Source: Villigracilis sp024434165 (lineage in GTDB: Bacteria > Chloroflexota > Anaerolineae > Anaerolineales > Villigracilaceae). From it: a stretch of 64,000 nucleotides of DNA. How positions within the stretch are numbered: the stretch's first letter is position 1; each line of letters begins with the position of its first letter. The notes under the pieces were generated by a model, which saw nothing but the letters and a program-made list of their open reading frames with translations, was not told the DNA's origin and made no database searches. The stretch lies in contig SZPK01000018.1 in the NCBI GenBank assembly GCA_030263665.1, positions 62,001-126,000 of the forward strand, written 5' to 3'. The translations under genes and the position numbers were made by a program. Shown piece by piece: positions 17,372 to 25,849 of this stretch.

Positions 17372-18244
17372 GTGACTGAATTCCTGAACAACCTCTTTTT
17401 CATATTTCAACGTATCAGCTGGCTGAGTGTGCTGGATATTATGCTCGTCACGCTGATTTTCTTTGCCCTGTTGTACTCCCTGCGCGATACACAGGCAATG
17501 GCGTTGCTGCGCGGGATGATCCTGCTGGTGGTTGCGCTCATCCTGTTGACCAGCCTGGTGGAACTGCCCGCCTTTTCATGGATCGCGCAGAACTCCCTGC
17601 CGGCGCTGCTGCTCGCCCTGCCGGTGATCTTCGCCCCGGAGATTCGACGGACTCTCGAACGCCTCGGCCGCGCCGGAACGTTTTTGCCTGCCGCCGTCAA
17701 ATCGAGCGACCTCGCCCTCGAGGAGACCATCCGCGCGGTGGTGAGCGCCACGGCGCGGCTCTCTGCCCGCCAGCACGGCGCGCTCATCATTATGCAGAGG
17801 CTGGACAATCTCGACGAGTTCGCTCATACCGGCGTTCAGTTGAATGCAAAGGTCACGCCGGAGTTATTGTTGCAAATTTTTTATCCGAACACGCCCCTGC
17901 ACGACGGCGGCGCGATCATCGTCAATTCGAAAGTGGTGGCGGCGGCTTGCGTCCTGCCGCTTTCCGCAAGCGGAATTTTGAACCGCACGCCCGAACGGCA
18001 GATGGGGCTGCGCCACCGCGCGGCGCTGGGCACCTCGGAAGCCAGCGACGCGATTGCCATCGTGGTCTCGGAGGAGACGGGAGCCATTTCCATTGCCCAT
18101 GCCGGCAGAATGCTGCGCCGCCTCGACCCGGACCGGCTGGAAAACATCCTCACGGCTTTCTTCCGCCCAAGCAGCCGGGAGCAAAAGCCCACGTTCTTCG
18201 GGAGAATCTTCACCGGCTTTCAACGAAGGGAAAAAGAGAAATAA
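17372..18244 (+). CDS. cdaA: Diadenylate cyclase CdaA
   Basis: 290 residues, GTG start. Two to three N-terminal membrane helices (about 20-65) precede the DAC domain. Catalytic motifs: DGGA at 178-181 in PLHDGGAII, and RHR at 214-216. It condenses two ATP into cyclic di-AMP, which controls potassium and osmolyte transport and wall homeostasis. It overlaps by one base with the YbbR-domain gene, its usual membrane partner. The 17160-17371 gap upstream shows no gene or RNA I can identify and should hold the promoter. Confidence 0.93.
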   Translation: MTEFLNNLFFIFQRISWLSVLDIMLVTLIFFALLYSLRDTQAMALLRGMILLVVALILLTSLVELPAFSWIAQNSLPALLLALPVIFAPEIRRTLERLGRAGTFLPAAVKSSDLALEETIRAVVSATARLSARQHGALIIMQRLDNLDEFAHTGVQLNAKVTPELLLQIFYPNTPLHDGGAIIVNSKVVAAACVLPLSASGILNRTPERQMGLRHRAALGTSEASDAIAIVVSEETGAISIAHAGRMLRRLDPDRLENILTAFFRPSSREQKPTFFGRIFTGFQRREKEK

Positions 18245-19509
18245 TGCTTCGCTGGGTTGCCGACAACTATCGCACGTTTTTATGGGCATTTGCGCTGGCG
18301 GTTGCCGTGTGGATTTCCGCCGTCACCTCGGCGGACCCGGATGAAACGCGCACGCTTCCCTCACCCGTGCCGGTGCAGATCATCGGTCAGGCATCCAACC
18401 TGGTTTTGAGCAGCGAGATTCCCACCGAAGTGGAAGTGACCCTGCGCGCGCCGCGCTCGGTGTGGAGCCTGATCGAAGACGACCCCGGACTTGTGCGCGC
18501 CATCCTCGATCTTTCCAGCATGAGTTCGGGCGAGCACGTGGTCGAACTGCAAATCCAGATTGACCCGCGCCCGGTGCAGATTGTCTCGGTCTCTCCGCGC
18601 ACGATTGCGTTCACCCTCGAACCGCTGATGACCAAATCCTTCGATGTGGACTTGAGCATTTCGGGCGAAGCCGCCGTGGGCTATCAGGTGGGAGAGGCAA
18701 GCCTCGAGCCGGTGGAAGTTGTGGTGGCAGGCGCCCAGTCCCAGGTCCAGAAAGTGACGCGCGCGCGCATCTCCGTGGACCTGAACGGCATCCGCGAGAA
18801 CTTCGATCAAACGTTAAAGGTGGAAGTGCTCGACGACAAGGGTCAAATCGTGGAGGGCGTTACGGTTTCGCCGGATGAGGTTCACGTTACCCTGCCTGTC
18901 AGCCAGCAGGGCGGCTACCGCGATGTGGCGGTGAAGGTCACGATCATCGGGCGTGTGGCGAGCGGATACCGTTTGACGGATCTTTCCGTGTTCCCGCCGG
19001 TTGTCACGGTTTATTCGGCGGACCCGGAGTTGGTGGGGAACCTGCCCGGCGTGGTGGAGACCCAACCGCTGGATTTACAAAACGCGCAGGACGACATCAA
19101 CACCAGGCTTTCGCTGAACCTGCCGCCGGGCGTTTCGATCATCGGCGAGCAGACGGTGCTGGTGCAGGCGGGGGTCTCGCCCATCGAAGGCAGTGTGACG
19201 ATGGCAGGCGAGATCATCGAGGTGACGGGGCTTGCAAACGGGCTGACGGCGCAGGTCTCGCCCATCAGCGTGGATGTGATCCTTTCGGGTCCGCTGCCCC
19301 TGCTGGATACGCTGACGCGCCAGTCGGTGCGCGCCACGGTGGATTTGAGCGGCTTGTCGGCAGGAACGTATCAGGTCACACCGAAGGTCGAGATTTTGAT
19401 CTCGAACATCATCGTCGAGTCCATCCTGCCAAATACGATTGAAGTGGTGATCACGGAATTGGATACGGCGAATCCCGTGCCGTCTCCCACACCGACACGC
19501 AACCCTTAG
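18244..19509 (+). CDS. YbbR-domain protein (CdaR-like), c-di-AMP cyclase partner
   Basis: 421 residues starting at 18244 (MLRWVADNYRTFLWAF), overlapping the cdaA stop by one base. One N-terminal membrane helix (about 11-30) is followed by four YbbR beta-domain repeats outside the membrane (for example LSSEIPTEVEVTLRAP, VSPDEVHVTLPV, ISPISVDVIL-like phrases) and a Thr/Pro tail. By family knowledge CdaR regulates CdaA activity; order and coupling match that. A longer open frame reaching upstream is out of phase with cdaA and was not used. Confidence 0.88.
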   Translation: MLRWVADNYRTFLWAFALAVAVWISAVTSADPDETRTLPSPVPVQIIGQASNLVLSSEIPTEVEVTLRAPRSVWSLIEDDPGLVRAILDLSSMSSGEHVVELQIQIDPRPVQIVSVSPRTIAFTLEPLMTKSFDVDLSISGEAAVGYQVGEASLEPVEVVVAGAQSQVQKVTRARISVDLNGIRENFDQTLKVEVLDDKGQIVEGVTVSPDEVHVTLPVSQQGGYRDVAVKVTIIGRVASGYRLTDLSVFPPVVTVYSADPELVGNLPGVVETQPLDLQNAQDDINTRLSLNLPPGVSIIGEQTVLVQAGVSPIEGSVTMAGEIIEVTGLANGLTAQVSPISVDVILSGPLPLLDTLTRQSVRATVDLSGLSAGTYQVTPKVEILISNIIVESILPNTIEVVITELDTANPVPSPTPTRNP

Positions 19510-19520
19510 AAAATGGAATC

Positions 19521-20885
19521 ATGAAACCAATTGTTGCACTTGTAGGCAGACCCAACGTGGGTAAATCCACGCTTTTCAACCGTCTCGTCGGCGAACGCAT
19601 GGCGATTGTGGACGACACGCCCGGCACGACCCGCGACCGTCTCTTCGGCGATGCAGAATGGAACGGGCGCGCCTTCACCGTAATTGACACGGGCGGCATT
19701 GACCCGACGCATGGAGGCCGGACTCCGCTTTCGGTGGGCTCCGCGGAATTCATCGGCGACATCCGCAGGCAGGCGCAAGCCGCCATCCAGGAGGCGGATG
19801 CGGTGCTTTTCATCACCGACGGTGAAACGGGCGTCACCGAGCCGGATCGCGAAGTGGCGGAAATCCTGCGCCGGATGCAAAGGAAACAGCCCGACGGCTC
19901 CTTCCAGCCGCCGATCTTTCTGGCGGTAAACAAATGTGAATCGCGGGAACGGCGCGAACAGGCGGCGGAGTTCTACGAACTTGGCTTGGGCGACCCGTAT
20001 CCCATTTCCGCGATTCACGGCACCGACACCGGCGACCTGCTGGATGCGCTGGTCAACGCCCTGCCCGAACAAAAGGAAGACGAGCAGGACGAGAACATCA
20101 AAATCGCCATCGTCGGCAAGCCGAATGCGGGCAAATCGAGTCTGTTGAACAGGCTCGTCGGCGAGGAGCGGGTCATCGTCAGCCCGATTCCCGGCACGAC
20201 GCGCGATGCGATTGACACGCAGTTCGAGTTCAACGGGCTGCCCATCACGTTGATTGACACGGCTGGCATTCGCAGACGCGGCAAGATCGAAAAAGGCGTG
20301 GAGGAATACAGCGTCATCCGTTCGTTCAAAGCCATCGAGCGCGCGGATGTTTCCCTGCTGATGATTGACGCGACCACCGGCATCACCGCGCAGGATGCGC
20401 ACATCGCGGGCTTCATCAAGGACGAATGGAAGTCCTGCGTGGTGCTGGTCAACAAATGGGACGCCGTCGAGAAGGACGGCACAACCATGAACGCCTATAC
20501 CGAAAAAATCCTCAACGACCTGAACTTCATGTCGTACGTGCCCATTCTCTACATTTCCGCAAAAACCGGTCAGCGCGTGGATCAGGTCCTGCCGATGGCG
20601 CTGCGCGTGCAGGAGGAGCGCCTCGCGCGTTTGACGACTTCCAAAATCAACGAGATCATCCACCGCGCGCAGGACGCGCATCCGCATCCAACCCATGCCG
20701 GGCGCGCGCTCAAGATGTTCTACGGCACCCAGGTTCGCAGCGACCCGCCGACGTTCATGATCTACGTCAACGACCCGACGCTGATGCACTTCACCTACCT
20801 GCGTTATCTCGAAAACCAGATTCGCGCAGAGTATGGGTTTTTGGGCACGCCCATCCGCATTGTGACGAAGGGGAGACGGGAATAA
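19521..20885 (+). CDS. der: Ribosome biogenesis GTPase Der (EngA)
   Basis: 454 residues with two tandem GTPase domains and a C-terminal KH-like domain. First G1 GRPNVGKST (9-17), DTPGTTRD, NKCE; second G1 GKPNAGKSS, G2/G3 PGTTRDAIDT and DTAGIRRRGK, G4 NKWD. The KH part ends GFLGTPIRIVTKGRR. It assists maturation of the 50S subunit. It follows the cdaA-ybbR pair by 11 bases and is likely in the same operon. Confidence 0.97.
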   Translation: MKPIVALVGRPNVGKSTLFNRLVGERMAIVDDTPGTTRDRLFGDAEWNGRAFTVIDTGGIDPTHGGRTPLSVGSAEFIGDIRRQAQAAIQEADAVLFITDGETGVTEPDREVAEILRRMQRKQPDGSFQPPIFLAVNKCESRERREQAAEFYELGLGDPYPISAIHGTDTGDLLDALVNALPEQKEDEQDENIKIAIVGKPNAGKSSLLNRLVGEERVIVSPIPGTTRDAIDTQFEFNGLPITLIDTAGIRRRGKIEKGVEEYSVIRSFKAIERADVSLLMIDATTGITAQDAHIAGFIKDEWKSCVVLVNKWDAVEKDGTTMNAYTEKILNDLNFMSYVPILYISAKTGQRVDQVLPMALRVQEERLARLTTSKINEIIHRAQDAHPHPTHAGRALKMFYGTQVRSDPPTFMIYVNDPTLMHFTYLRYLENQIRAEYGFLGTPIRIVTKGRRE

Positions 20886-20914
20886 ATTTCCGGCTTTTCC
20901 GTTTCTGGCGGGAA

Positions 20915-21095
20915 ACCCCTTACCACGAAGGGTCGCAAAAGGCGCACAAAGGATGTTTTTTTTGGCTTTTCCCTTTGTGCGTCTTTGTCTCCTGGGTGGT
21001 TGAAAAAAAGATTCCCGTTAAAAACGGTAGACCCAAATTTCTCAAATACAAAGGATACGACGCTCGCAAAGGGCAAACCTTCGTGACCCAAGCCC
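20915..21095. repeat. Degenerate CACGAAGG/CACAAAGG repeats in the der-DUF3054 gap
   Basis: The gap after der (20886-21132) holds imperfect, oppositely oriented phrases such as CACGAAGGGTCGCAAAAGGCGCACAAAGG and CCCTTTGTGCGTCTTTG, able to pair. The same phrase family is found at the 3' end of tgt (4917-4985). No gene is seen in the gap. Confidence 0.55.
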
Positions 21096-21132
21096 CGGCA
21101 CGGCGGTTGGGTACATCGTTGTAAAAAAAGAA

Positions 21133-21516
21133 ATGAAACCAAAAACCATCCTCATCCTCGGCGATACCATCGCCATTGTCCTCCTGACCCTGATCGGTTT
21201 CGCCACGCACGGCGAGACGGATATTTCCTATCTTCCGCGCATGGCGGCGGCGTTCTTCCCGGTCGTTTTCGCGTGGTTCCTGCTTGCGCCCTGGTTCGGT
21301 CTGTTCGACGAAGGGGTTATCGCCAACCCGAAGAATCTGTGGCGCGTTTCGCTGGCTATGCTTTTCGCCGCGCCGCTGGCGACGACCCTCCGCGCCGCAT
21401 GGCTGGGGGGCACCTCGCTGCCGGTTTTTACGCTCGTCCTCGGAATTAGCAGCGCGGCTGGGATGATTTTGTGGAGGTGGATTTTCACCCGTATTACAGG
21501 AAGAAATCTAACATAA
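21133..21516 (+). CDS. DUF3054-family membrane protein
   Basis: 127 residues, four hydrophobic segments (about 5-25, 35-55, 70-90, 97-115), starting LILGDTIAIVLLTLIGFATHG, with W-F/W-R positions typical of DUF3054. Small integral membrane protein of unknown function. Ends 33 bp before the sigma factor gene. Confidence 0.75.
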   Translation: MKPKTILILGDTIAIVLLTLIGFATHGETDISYLPRMAAAFFPVVFAWFLLAPWFGLFDEGVIANPKNLWRVSLAMLFAAPLATTLRAAWLGGTSLPVFTLVLGISSAAGMILWRWIFTRITGRNLT

Positions 21517-21549
21517 TTGCAATTCGCATATTGAGGGTAAAATATCCTC

Positions 21550-22158
21550 ATGGATGAAAACGCGCTCATCAAATCGGCACAGACCGGCGACCTGGACGCC
21601 TTCAACACGCTGATTCTTCATTATCAAGACGCGGTCTTCAATACCGCCCTGCGCATCCTCGGCGATGAAGACCAGGCGCAGGATGCCGCACAGGAAGCCT
21701 TCATCTCCGCCTTTCGAAGCATCTCCTCCTTTCGCGGCGGCTCATTCAAGGCGTGGATTCTCCGCACCGTGACCAACGCCTGCTACGACGAACTGCGCCG
21801 CCAAAAGCGCCGTCCCACCGCGCCGCTCGAACCGGAAACCAGCGACGGCGAAGAAATGGATTCGCCCAAGTGGCTGGCGGACCCGAACATGACCCCCGAT
21901 CAAAAAGCCGAAGCCGACGAACTCGAACATGCCATCCAGCACTGTCTCGACGCATTGCCGGCGGAATTCCGCAGCGTGGTGGTGCTCGCCGACATTCAAG
22001 GCATGGATTACACCGAAGTCGCCGCCGCATCGCGCGTGCCGTTGGGTACCATCAAGAGCCGCCTTGCCCGCGCGCGCCTGCGTTTGCGCGAATGTCTGCG
22101 CTCGTTCGAGGAACTTTTGCCCGCTTCCTTTCGTCTTGAAGGGGAGAGTGCCCGATGA
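21550..22158 (+). CDS. ECF-type RNA polymerase sigma factor
   Basis: 202 residues. Region 2 (about 15-85: ALRILGDEDQAQDAAQEAF, FKAWILRTVTNACYDELRR) recognises the -10 element; region 4 (about 135-190: LPAEFRSVVVLADIQGMDYTEVA, VPLGTIKSRLARARLRLRE) binds the -35 element. A negatively charged linker separates them. The stop overlaps the ATG of the next gene (ATGA), pairing it with the membrane anti-sigma factor. Confidence 0.93.
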   Translation: MDENALIKSAQTGDLDAFNTLILHYQDAVFNTALRILGDEDQAQDAAQEAFISAFRSISSFRGGSFKAWILRTVTNACYDELRRQKRRPTAPLEPETSDGEEMDSPKWLADPNMTPDQKAEADELEHAIQHCLDALPAEFRSVVVLADIQGMDYTEVAAASRVPLGTIKSRLARARLRLRECLRSFEELLPASFRLEGESAR

Positions 22159-22859
22159 AAAACTTCCGCGAGATTGAACAACTCTCTGCCTATCTGGATG
22201 GACAGCTCAATGCGTCTGAAACTGTGCGGGTGGAGTCCCGCATCAAATCGGACCCCGAGCTTGCTTCTGTTTTAAACGATCTTCGCACCACCCGAAGCCT
22301 GCTCCGCAAACTGCCCGCCCGCAAGGCTCCGCGCAACTTCACGCTCACCCGCAAAATGGTGGGACTCAAACCGCCGCTTCCGCGAACGTATCCGCTTTTC
22401 AGGCTGGCAACCGCATTTGCGACGGTCCTGTTCCTGCTGTCGTTCTCTGTGAACGCGCTCTCGCCGTATTTCAGTTTTGGCGGAGCCGCAGCGCCCGTCT
22501 TTGGCTATGGCGGAGGCGGAGGCGGCGACGCAACCGCCATGGAAGCGCCAGCCGCCACCGAAGAAATGTCCGTCCAGGAAATGCCGCCCGCCGAGGAAGC
22601 AGCCACCGAAGCGGCTGTCCCCGAAGCGACCGAAGAGGCGCGTGTTACAGAACCCACACCCGAAGCATTCGCCGTTCCCAAAGACGTTCAGCCTGAACCC
22701 ACAGCGCAGGCACAGCCTCAGGAATTGCAGCCCCAGCCCGAAGTCCAGGGCGAAGCGCCCGTTCCCGCCGCGTGGATGATTGCCTTCCTGGTCATCGGCA
22801 TCCTGAGCGCGCTGGCGATGTGGCTCATGCGTCAATCCGCCGTGAACAAATGGCGTTAG
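22155..22859 (+). CDS. Membrane anti-sigma factor
   Basis: 234 residues, translationally coupled to the ECF sigma gene. The N-terminal cytoplasmic part (EIEQLSAYLDGQLNASETVRVES) is an anti-sigma helix bundle, but the HxxxCxxC zinc ligands of the ZAS class are absent. One membrane helix lies near 78-100, then a long extracytoplasmic Ala/Glu/Pro/Thr-rich stretch (about 125-205), and a second membrane helix near 208-226 before a short basic tail. Inferred to hold the sigma factor inactive until a signal, perhaps via proteolysis; the window also encodes an M50 site-2-type protease at 48-49.7 kb. Confidence 0.8.
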   Translation: MKNFREIEQLSAYLDGQLNASETVRVESRIKSDPELASVLNDLRTTRSLLRKLPARKAPRNFTLTRKMVGLKPPLPRTYPLFRLATAFATVLFLLSFSVNALSPYFSFGGAAAPVFGYGGGGGGDATAMEAPAATEEMSVQEMPPAEEAATEAAVPEATEEARVTEPTPEAFAVPKDVQPEPTAQAQPQELQPQPEVQGEAPVPAAWMIAFLVIGILSALAMWLMRQSAVNKWR

Positions 22860-22862
22860 CGC

Positions 22863-23351
22863 ATGGCGCGCGACAGTTTCATCAAATTCTGCCCGCGCTG
22901 CGCGGCGGAGGTGACGCGCGAAGACAAGTTCGGCATGGTACGTCCCGTCTGCCCGCAGTGCGGGTGGATTTATTTTCAAGACCCGAAGGTGGCAGCGGCT
23001 GTCCTCATCGAAGAGGGCGGCCGTGTTCTGCTTGTGCGGCGGACGAACGAACCGTTTCGCGGGTTGTGGACTCTGCCGGCGGGTTTTGTCAACGGGGGTG
23101 AAGACCCCGCCGAGGCGGCGGCGCGCGAATGTTTTGAAGAAACCGGCTTGACGGTGCGCATCACCCGCGTGCTGGATGTCATCTCGGGGCGCGAACACGA
23201 GCGCGGCGCAGATTTCATCATCGTCTATTGTGCGGAGGTGATCGGCGGCGAAATGTCCCCTGCCGATGACGCCGACGCGGTGGAATGGTTCGAACGCGGC
23301 AACCTGCCTCCGCTGGCGTTCAAAGCAACGCAGAAGGTATTGCTGGGCTGA
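22863..23351 (+). CDS. Nudix hydrolase with N-terminal zinc ribbon
   Basis: 162 residues. A CPRC...CPQC zinc ribbon (about 10-37) precedes a Nudix domain whose box GFVNGGEDPAEAAARECFEE fits Gx5Ex7REUxEExGU. The arrangement is that of NudC/ADP-ribose-type pyrophosphatases and of regulators derived from them. Acts in the cytoplasm on a nucleoside-diphosphate derivative; substrate not determinable. Three bases after the anti-sigma gene, so likely co-transcribed. Confidence 0.88.
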   Translation: MARDSFIKFCPRCAAEVTREDKFGMVRPVCPQCGWIYFQDPKVAAAVLIEEGGRVLLVRRTNEPFRGLWTLPAGFVNGGEDPAEAAARECFEETGLTVRITRVLDVISGREHERGADFIIVYCAEVIGGEMSPADDADAVEWFERGNLPPLAFKATQKVLLG

Positions 23352-23597
23352 CGCGGCTTCGGGCTCAAAAACCCGAAGTTTTTTTATGAGTTTTCCTCTT
23401 GACTCTCGTTCCTGTCAAACATAAAATGGAAGCACAATCGAACGGATGTCGGGGAAGAGATCCCGCGAGCGCGGGACGCCGAAGGTGCAAATCTGGAGCC
23501 GGCGAAGCCAGATGAATCTCTCAGGCAAAAGGACCCTGCATCTGTAAAACTCTGGAAAATCCCTTTCGGGATACCGACGGTGTAAATTTAGTTTGAT

Positions 23598-23669
23598 AGT
23601 CGGTTGGTCGAATAGTCCGGTAGTCGGATGCTCAAAAGACGAAGCGACTACGCGACCAGCCAACTGTGC
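23598..23669. repeat. 8-bp-phased hairpin repeat inside glycine aptamer 2
   Basis: Four units of form RGTCNNNT (23598-23629), an 8-base spacer, then GACGAAGC, GACTACGC, GACCAGCC in inverse orientation (23638-23661) and a further octamer. The arms pair imperfectly. Same architecture as the large array at 24202-24494. Confidence 0.82.
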
Positions 23670-23698
23670 GGCTAAACGAATCTCTCAGGTTCCATTAC

Positions 23699-23735
23699 AG
23701 AGGACGCGCGATAATAATGCTGCGCGTCCTCTTTT
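23699..23735 (+). terminator. Riboswitch expression-platform terminator
   Basis: Perfect 11-bp stem (23699-23709 with 23722-23732) followed by T residues. It directly abuts the 3' strand of aptamer 2, as expected for glycine-controlled attenuation. Confidence 0.85.
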
Positions 23736-23751
23736 GATTCGCCACCGCTCT

Positions 23752-23800
23752 GGAGTCAGCCAGCTTGCTGGCGATATTTCAGCGGCAAGCCGCTGGACTC
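23752..23800. repeat. Dispersed GGAGTCAG-CAGCTTGCTG palindrome before gcvH
   Basis: Contains CAGCTTGCTG and AGCGGCAAGCCGCT dyads flanked by GGAGTC/GACTC. Related to the 32-bp array at 13145 and the copy inside the DUF1786 gene at 36852. It lies between the riboswitch terminator and the gcvH ribosome-binding site. Confidence 0.75.
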
Positions 23801-23825
23801 AAAAAATCCAAACAGGAGACAAATA

Positions 23826-24203
23826 ATGAACACCCCTTCCAACCTCAAATACACCAAATCCGATGAATGGTTCAACCCTGCCACCGGCGCGGCGGGAATC
23901 ACCGACTACGCCCAGGGTCAGCTCTCCGACATCGTCTTTGTCGAAATCCTCGTGGAGGAAGGCGAGGAAGTGACCGTCGGCAAGCCCATCGCCTCGGTCG
24001 AGTCGGTGAAAGCCTCTGCGGAAATTTACGCCCCTGCGGCAGGCAAGGTCAGCGCAGTGAACAAGGGACTTTCCGAAAAGCCCGAACTCATCAACTCCGA
24101 TCCTTACGGCGAGGCGTGGATGATCAAGATCGAAGGCGGCGCCGCCGGGGATGCAATGGACTCTGCCGCTTATGAAAAGTACTGTGAAGAAAGAGCGCAT
24201 TAG
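23826..24203 (+). CDS. gcvH: Glycine cleavage system H protein
   Basis: 125 residues. The lipoyl-carrier domain has the modified lysine K62 in SVESVKASAEIYAP. It shuttles the aminomethyl group from the P protein to the T protein. Start is supported by AGGAG 7-8 bases upstream. The TAG stop (24201-24203) is the first triplet of the downstream 8-bp repeat array. Lies under the glycine riboswitch with gcvPA and gcvPB; gcvT is not in the window. Confidence 0.96.
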   Translation: MNTPSNLKYTKSDEWFNPATGAAGITDYAQGQLSDIVFVEILVEEGEEVTVGKPIASVESVKASAEIYAPAAGKVSAVNKGLSEKPELINSDPYGEAWMIKIEGGAAGDAMDSAAYEKYCEERAH

Positions 24204-24494
24204 TCGGATAGTCCGGTAGTCGGATGGTCCGGTAGCCGGATGGTCCGGTAGTCCGATAGTCGGATGGTCCGATAGTCGCTTAGTCGGGTATCAAGACCAC
24301 ACGACCACGTGACCACACGACCACACGACCATCCGACCACACGACCACACGACCACACGACCACGTGACCACGTGACCACACGACCACACGACCATCCGA
24401 CCACGTGACCACACGACCACACGACCACGTGACCATCCGACCACGTGACCACACGACCACACGACCATCCGACCACGTGACCATCCGACCAGGA
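24202..24494. repeat. Giant inverted array of 8-bp units between gcvH and gcvPA
   Basis: Eleven octamers of form RGTCNNNT occupy 24202-24289, then 5 bases, then 25 octamers beginning GACCA (endings CAC, CGT, TCC, last one GGA) occupy 24295-24494, all in exact 8-bp phase. Reverse-complemented, the right arm matches the left arm's type, giving a long imperfect hairpin. The last unit, GACCAGGA, supplies the Shine-Dalgarno of gcvPA. The 298-base gap holds nothing else. Reverse-strand open frames across it are artefacts of the 24-bp period. Confidence 0.93.
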
Positions 24495-24501
24495 GACCAA
24501 A

Positions 24502-25848
24502 ATGACCTACATCCCCATTTCCCCCGCAGAACGGGATGCGATGCTCAAGACCGTCGGCGTGAAATCGCTCGATGATCTCTTCGACGCTGTTCCCAAGAAG
24601 CATCGCTTTCCCAAACTTGACCTTCCCCCCGCGCTCACCGAAATGGAAGCCGCCGCGCACCTCGCGGAGATGGCTTCCAGCAACGAACACGTGCGCGAGC
24701 ATCTCATTTCCTTCCTCGGCGCGGGCGCGTACAACCATTACGTCCCTTCCGTGGTGGATCATATCCTCCGTCGCGGAGAGTTCTACACCGCCTATACCCC
24801 CTATCAACCCGAAATTTCACAAGGCACATTGCAAGCCATCTTTGAATATCAATCCCTGATGGCAAACCTGACAGGCATGGAGGTCTCCAACGCCTCGCAT
24901 TACGACGGCGCGACTGCCACCGCGGAAGCCGTCAATCTCGCTTTCGCCCAATTCCGCGGCAAGCGCAAAAAGATCGTCATCTCTCCTACCGTGCATCCGC
25001 AATACCGCGAAGTCATCCGCACGTATTCACAAGGCATGGGGTTGGAAGAGGCGGGAGACGACCCCAACGCAGACCTCGAGGCGGGTCCCGAAGCGCTCAC
25101 ATCCCTGATTGACGACAAGACCATGCTCGTCATCGTGCAGTATCCCGATTTCTTCGGGCGCATCCACGATTACACCAAACTCATCGAAGACGCGCACGCC
25201 AAAGGCGCGCTCGTTTGTGTGGTCGCCAATCCGACTGCGCTGATCATGCTCAAGACACCGGGCGAAATGGGTGCGGATATTGTCGTCGGCGAAGCGCAGC
25301 CTTTTGGCATTCCGCTTTGGTATGGCGGACCGTACCTCGGTTTCTTCACCACCAAAAAATCGTACGTGCATAAAATGGCGGGTCGTCTCGTTGGCGAAAC
25401 CGTTGACAATCGCGGGCAGCGCGCCTACGTGCTGACCCTCACCGCGCGCGAACAGCATATCAAACGCGAACGCGCCACTTCCAACATCTGCACCAATCAA
25501 GGCTTGCTCGCGCTGGCGGCGGCGGTGTATATGTCCACGCTCGGCAAACAAGGCTTGCAGGAAGTTGCGAATCTTTGTTATCAAAAAGCGCATTACGCCG
25601 CGAACGAACTCAGCCAGATCGAAGGTTTCGGTCTGTGCTTCAACGAGCCGTTCTTCCACGAGTTTGCGCTTTGCTGTCCCAAGCCCGCGGGTGAGGTCAA
25701 TCAATACCTGCTCGATAACGGCATCCTCGGCGGATACGACCTCGGCAGGGATTATCCGTCGCTTGCCAATCACCTCCTTGTCTGCGTGACCGAGATGAAC
25801 AGCAAGGAAGATATTGACATGCTGGTGGAAGCGTTGAAGGAGATGTGA
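24502..25848 (+). CDS. gcvPA: Glycine dehydrogenase (decarboxylating) subunit 1
   Basis: 448 residues. N-terminal half of the split P protein: begins YIPISPAERDAMLKTVGV and contains the family phrases LGAGAYNHYVPSVVDHI and YTPYQPEISQGTLQ. With GcvPB it decarboxylates glycine using pyridoxal phosphate. Separated from gcvPB by one base. Ribosome-binding site GGAG derived from the preceding repeat array. Confidence 0.96.
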   Translation: MTYIPISPAERDAMLKTVGVKSLDDLFDAVPKKHRFPKLDLPPALTEMEAAAHLAEMASSNEHVREHLISFLGAGAYNHYVPSVVDHILRRGEFYTAYTPYQPEISQGTLQAIFEYQSLMANLTGMEVSNASHYDGATATAEAVNLAFAQFRGKRKKIVISPTVHPQYREVIRTYSQGMGLEEAGDDPNADLEAGPEALTSLIDDKTMLVIVQYPDFFGRIHDYTKLIEDAHAKGALVCVVANPTALIMLKTPGEMGADIVVGEAQPFGIPLWYGGPYLGFFTTKKSYVHKMAGRLVGETVDNRGQRAYVLTLTAREQHIKRERATSNICTNQGLLALAAAVYMSTLGKQGLQEVANLCYQKAHYAANELSQIEGFGLCFNEPFFHEFALCCPKPAGEVNQYLLDNGILGGYDLGRDYPSLANHLLVCVTEMNSKEDIDMLVEALKEM

Positions 25849-25849
25849 A

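Larger units (their letters stand above)
23440..23735 (+). promoter_or_regulatory. Tandem glycine riboswitch of the gcv operon
   Basis: Two glycine aptamers precede gcvH. Aptamer 1 (about 23450-23548) has AGAGATCCC, GCCGAAGGTGCAAA and the hallmark CTCTCAGGCAAAAGGAC. Aptamer 2 (about 23549-23700) has CTCTGGAAA, CCGACGGTGTAAA and CTCTCAGGTTCC. A strong terminator hairpin follows, so glycine binding should permit read-through into the cleavage genes, as known for this class. Aptamer 2 carries an extra ~80-base hairpin of 8-bp repeats where a short peripheral stem is expected. Confidence 0.92.

Noticed and set aside
17578..18243. Upstream extension of the YbbR-domain frame
   Set aside because: Overlaps cdaA out of phase; its translation is low-complexity. 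Start at 18244 with one-base overlap fits the operon.
13145..24494. Tandem arrays considered as CRISPR
   Set aside because: Units are 7-32 bp with no unique spacers and no cas genes nearby.
24280..24807. Minus-strand frame with repeated VVVWSRGRMVTWS-like peptide
   Set aside because: Product of the 24-bp common period of 8-bp units and codons; no start signal, and it runs antisense into gcvPA.
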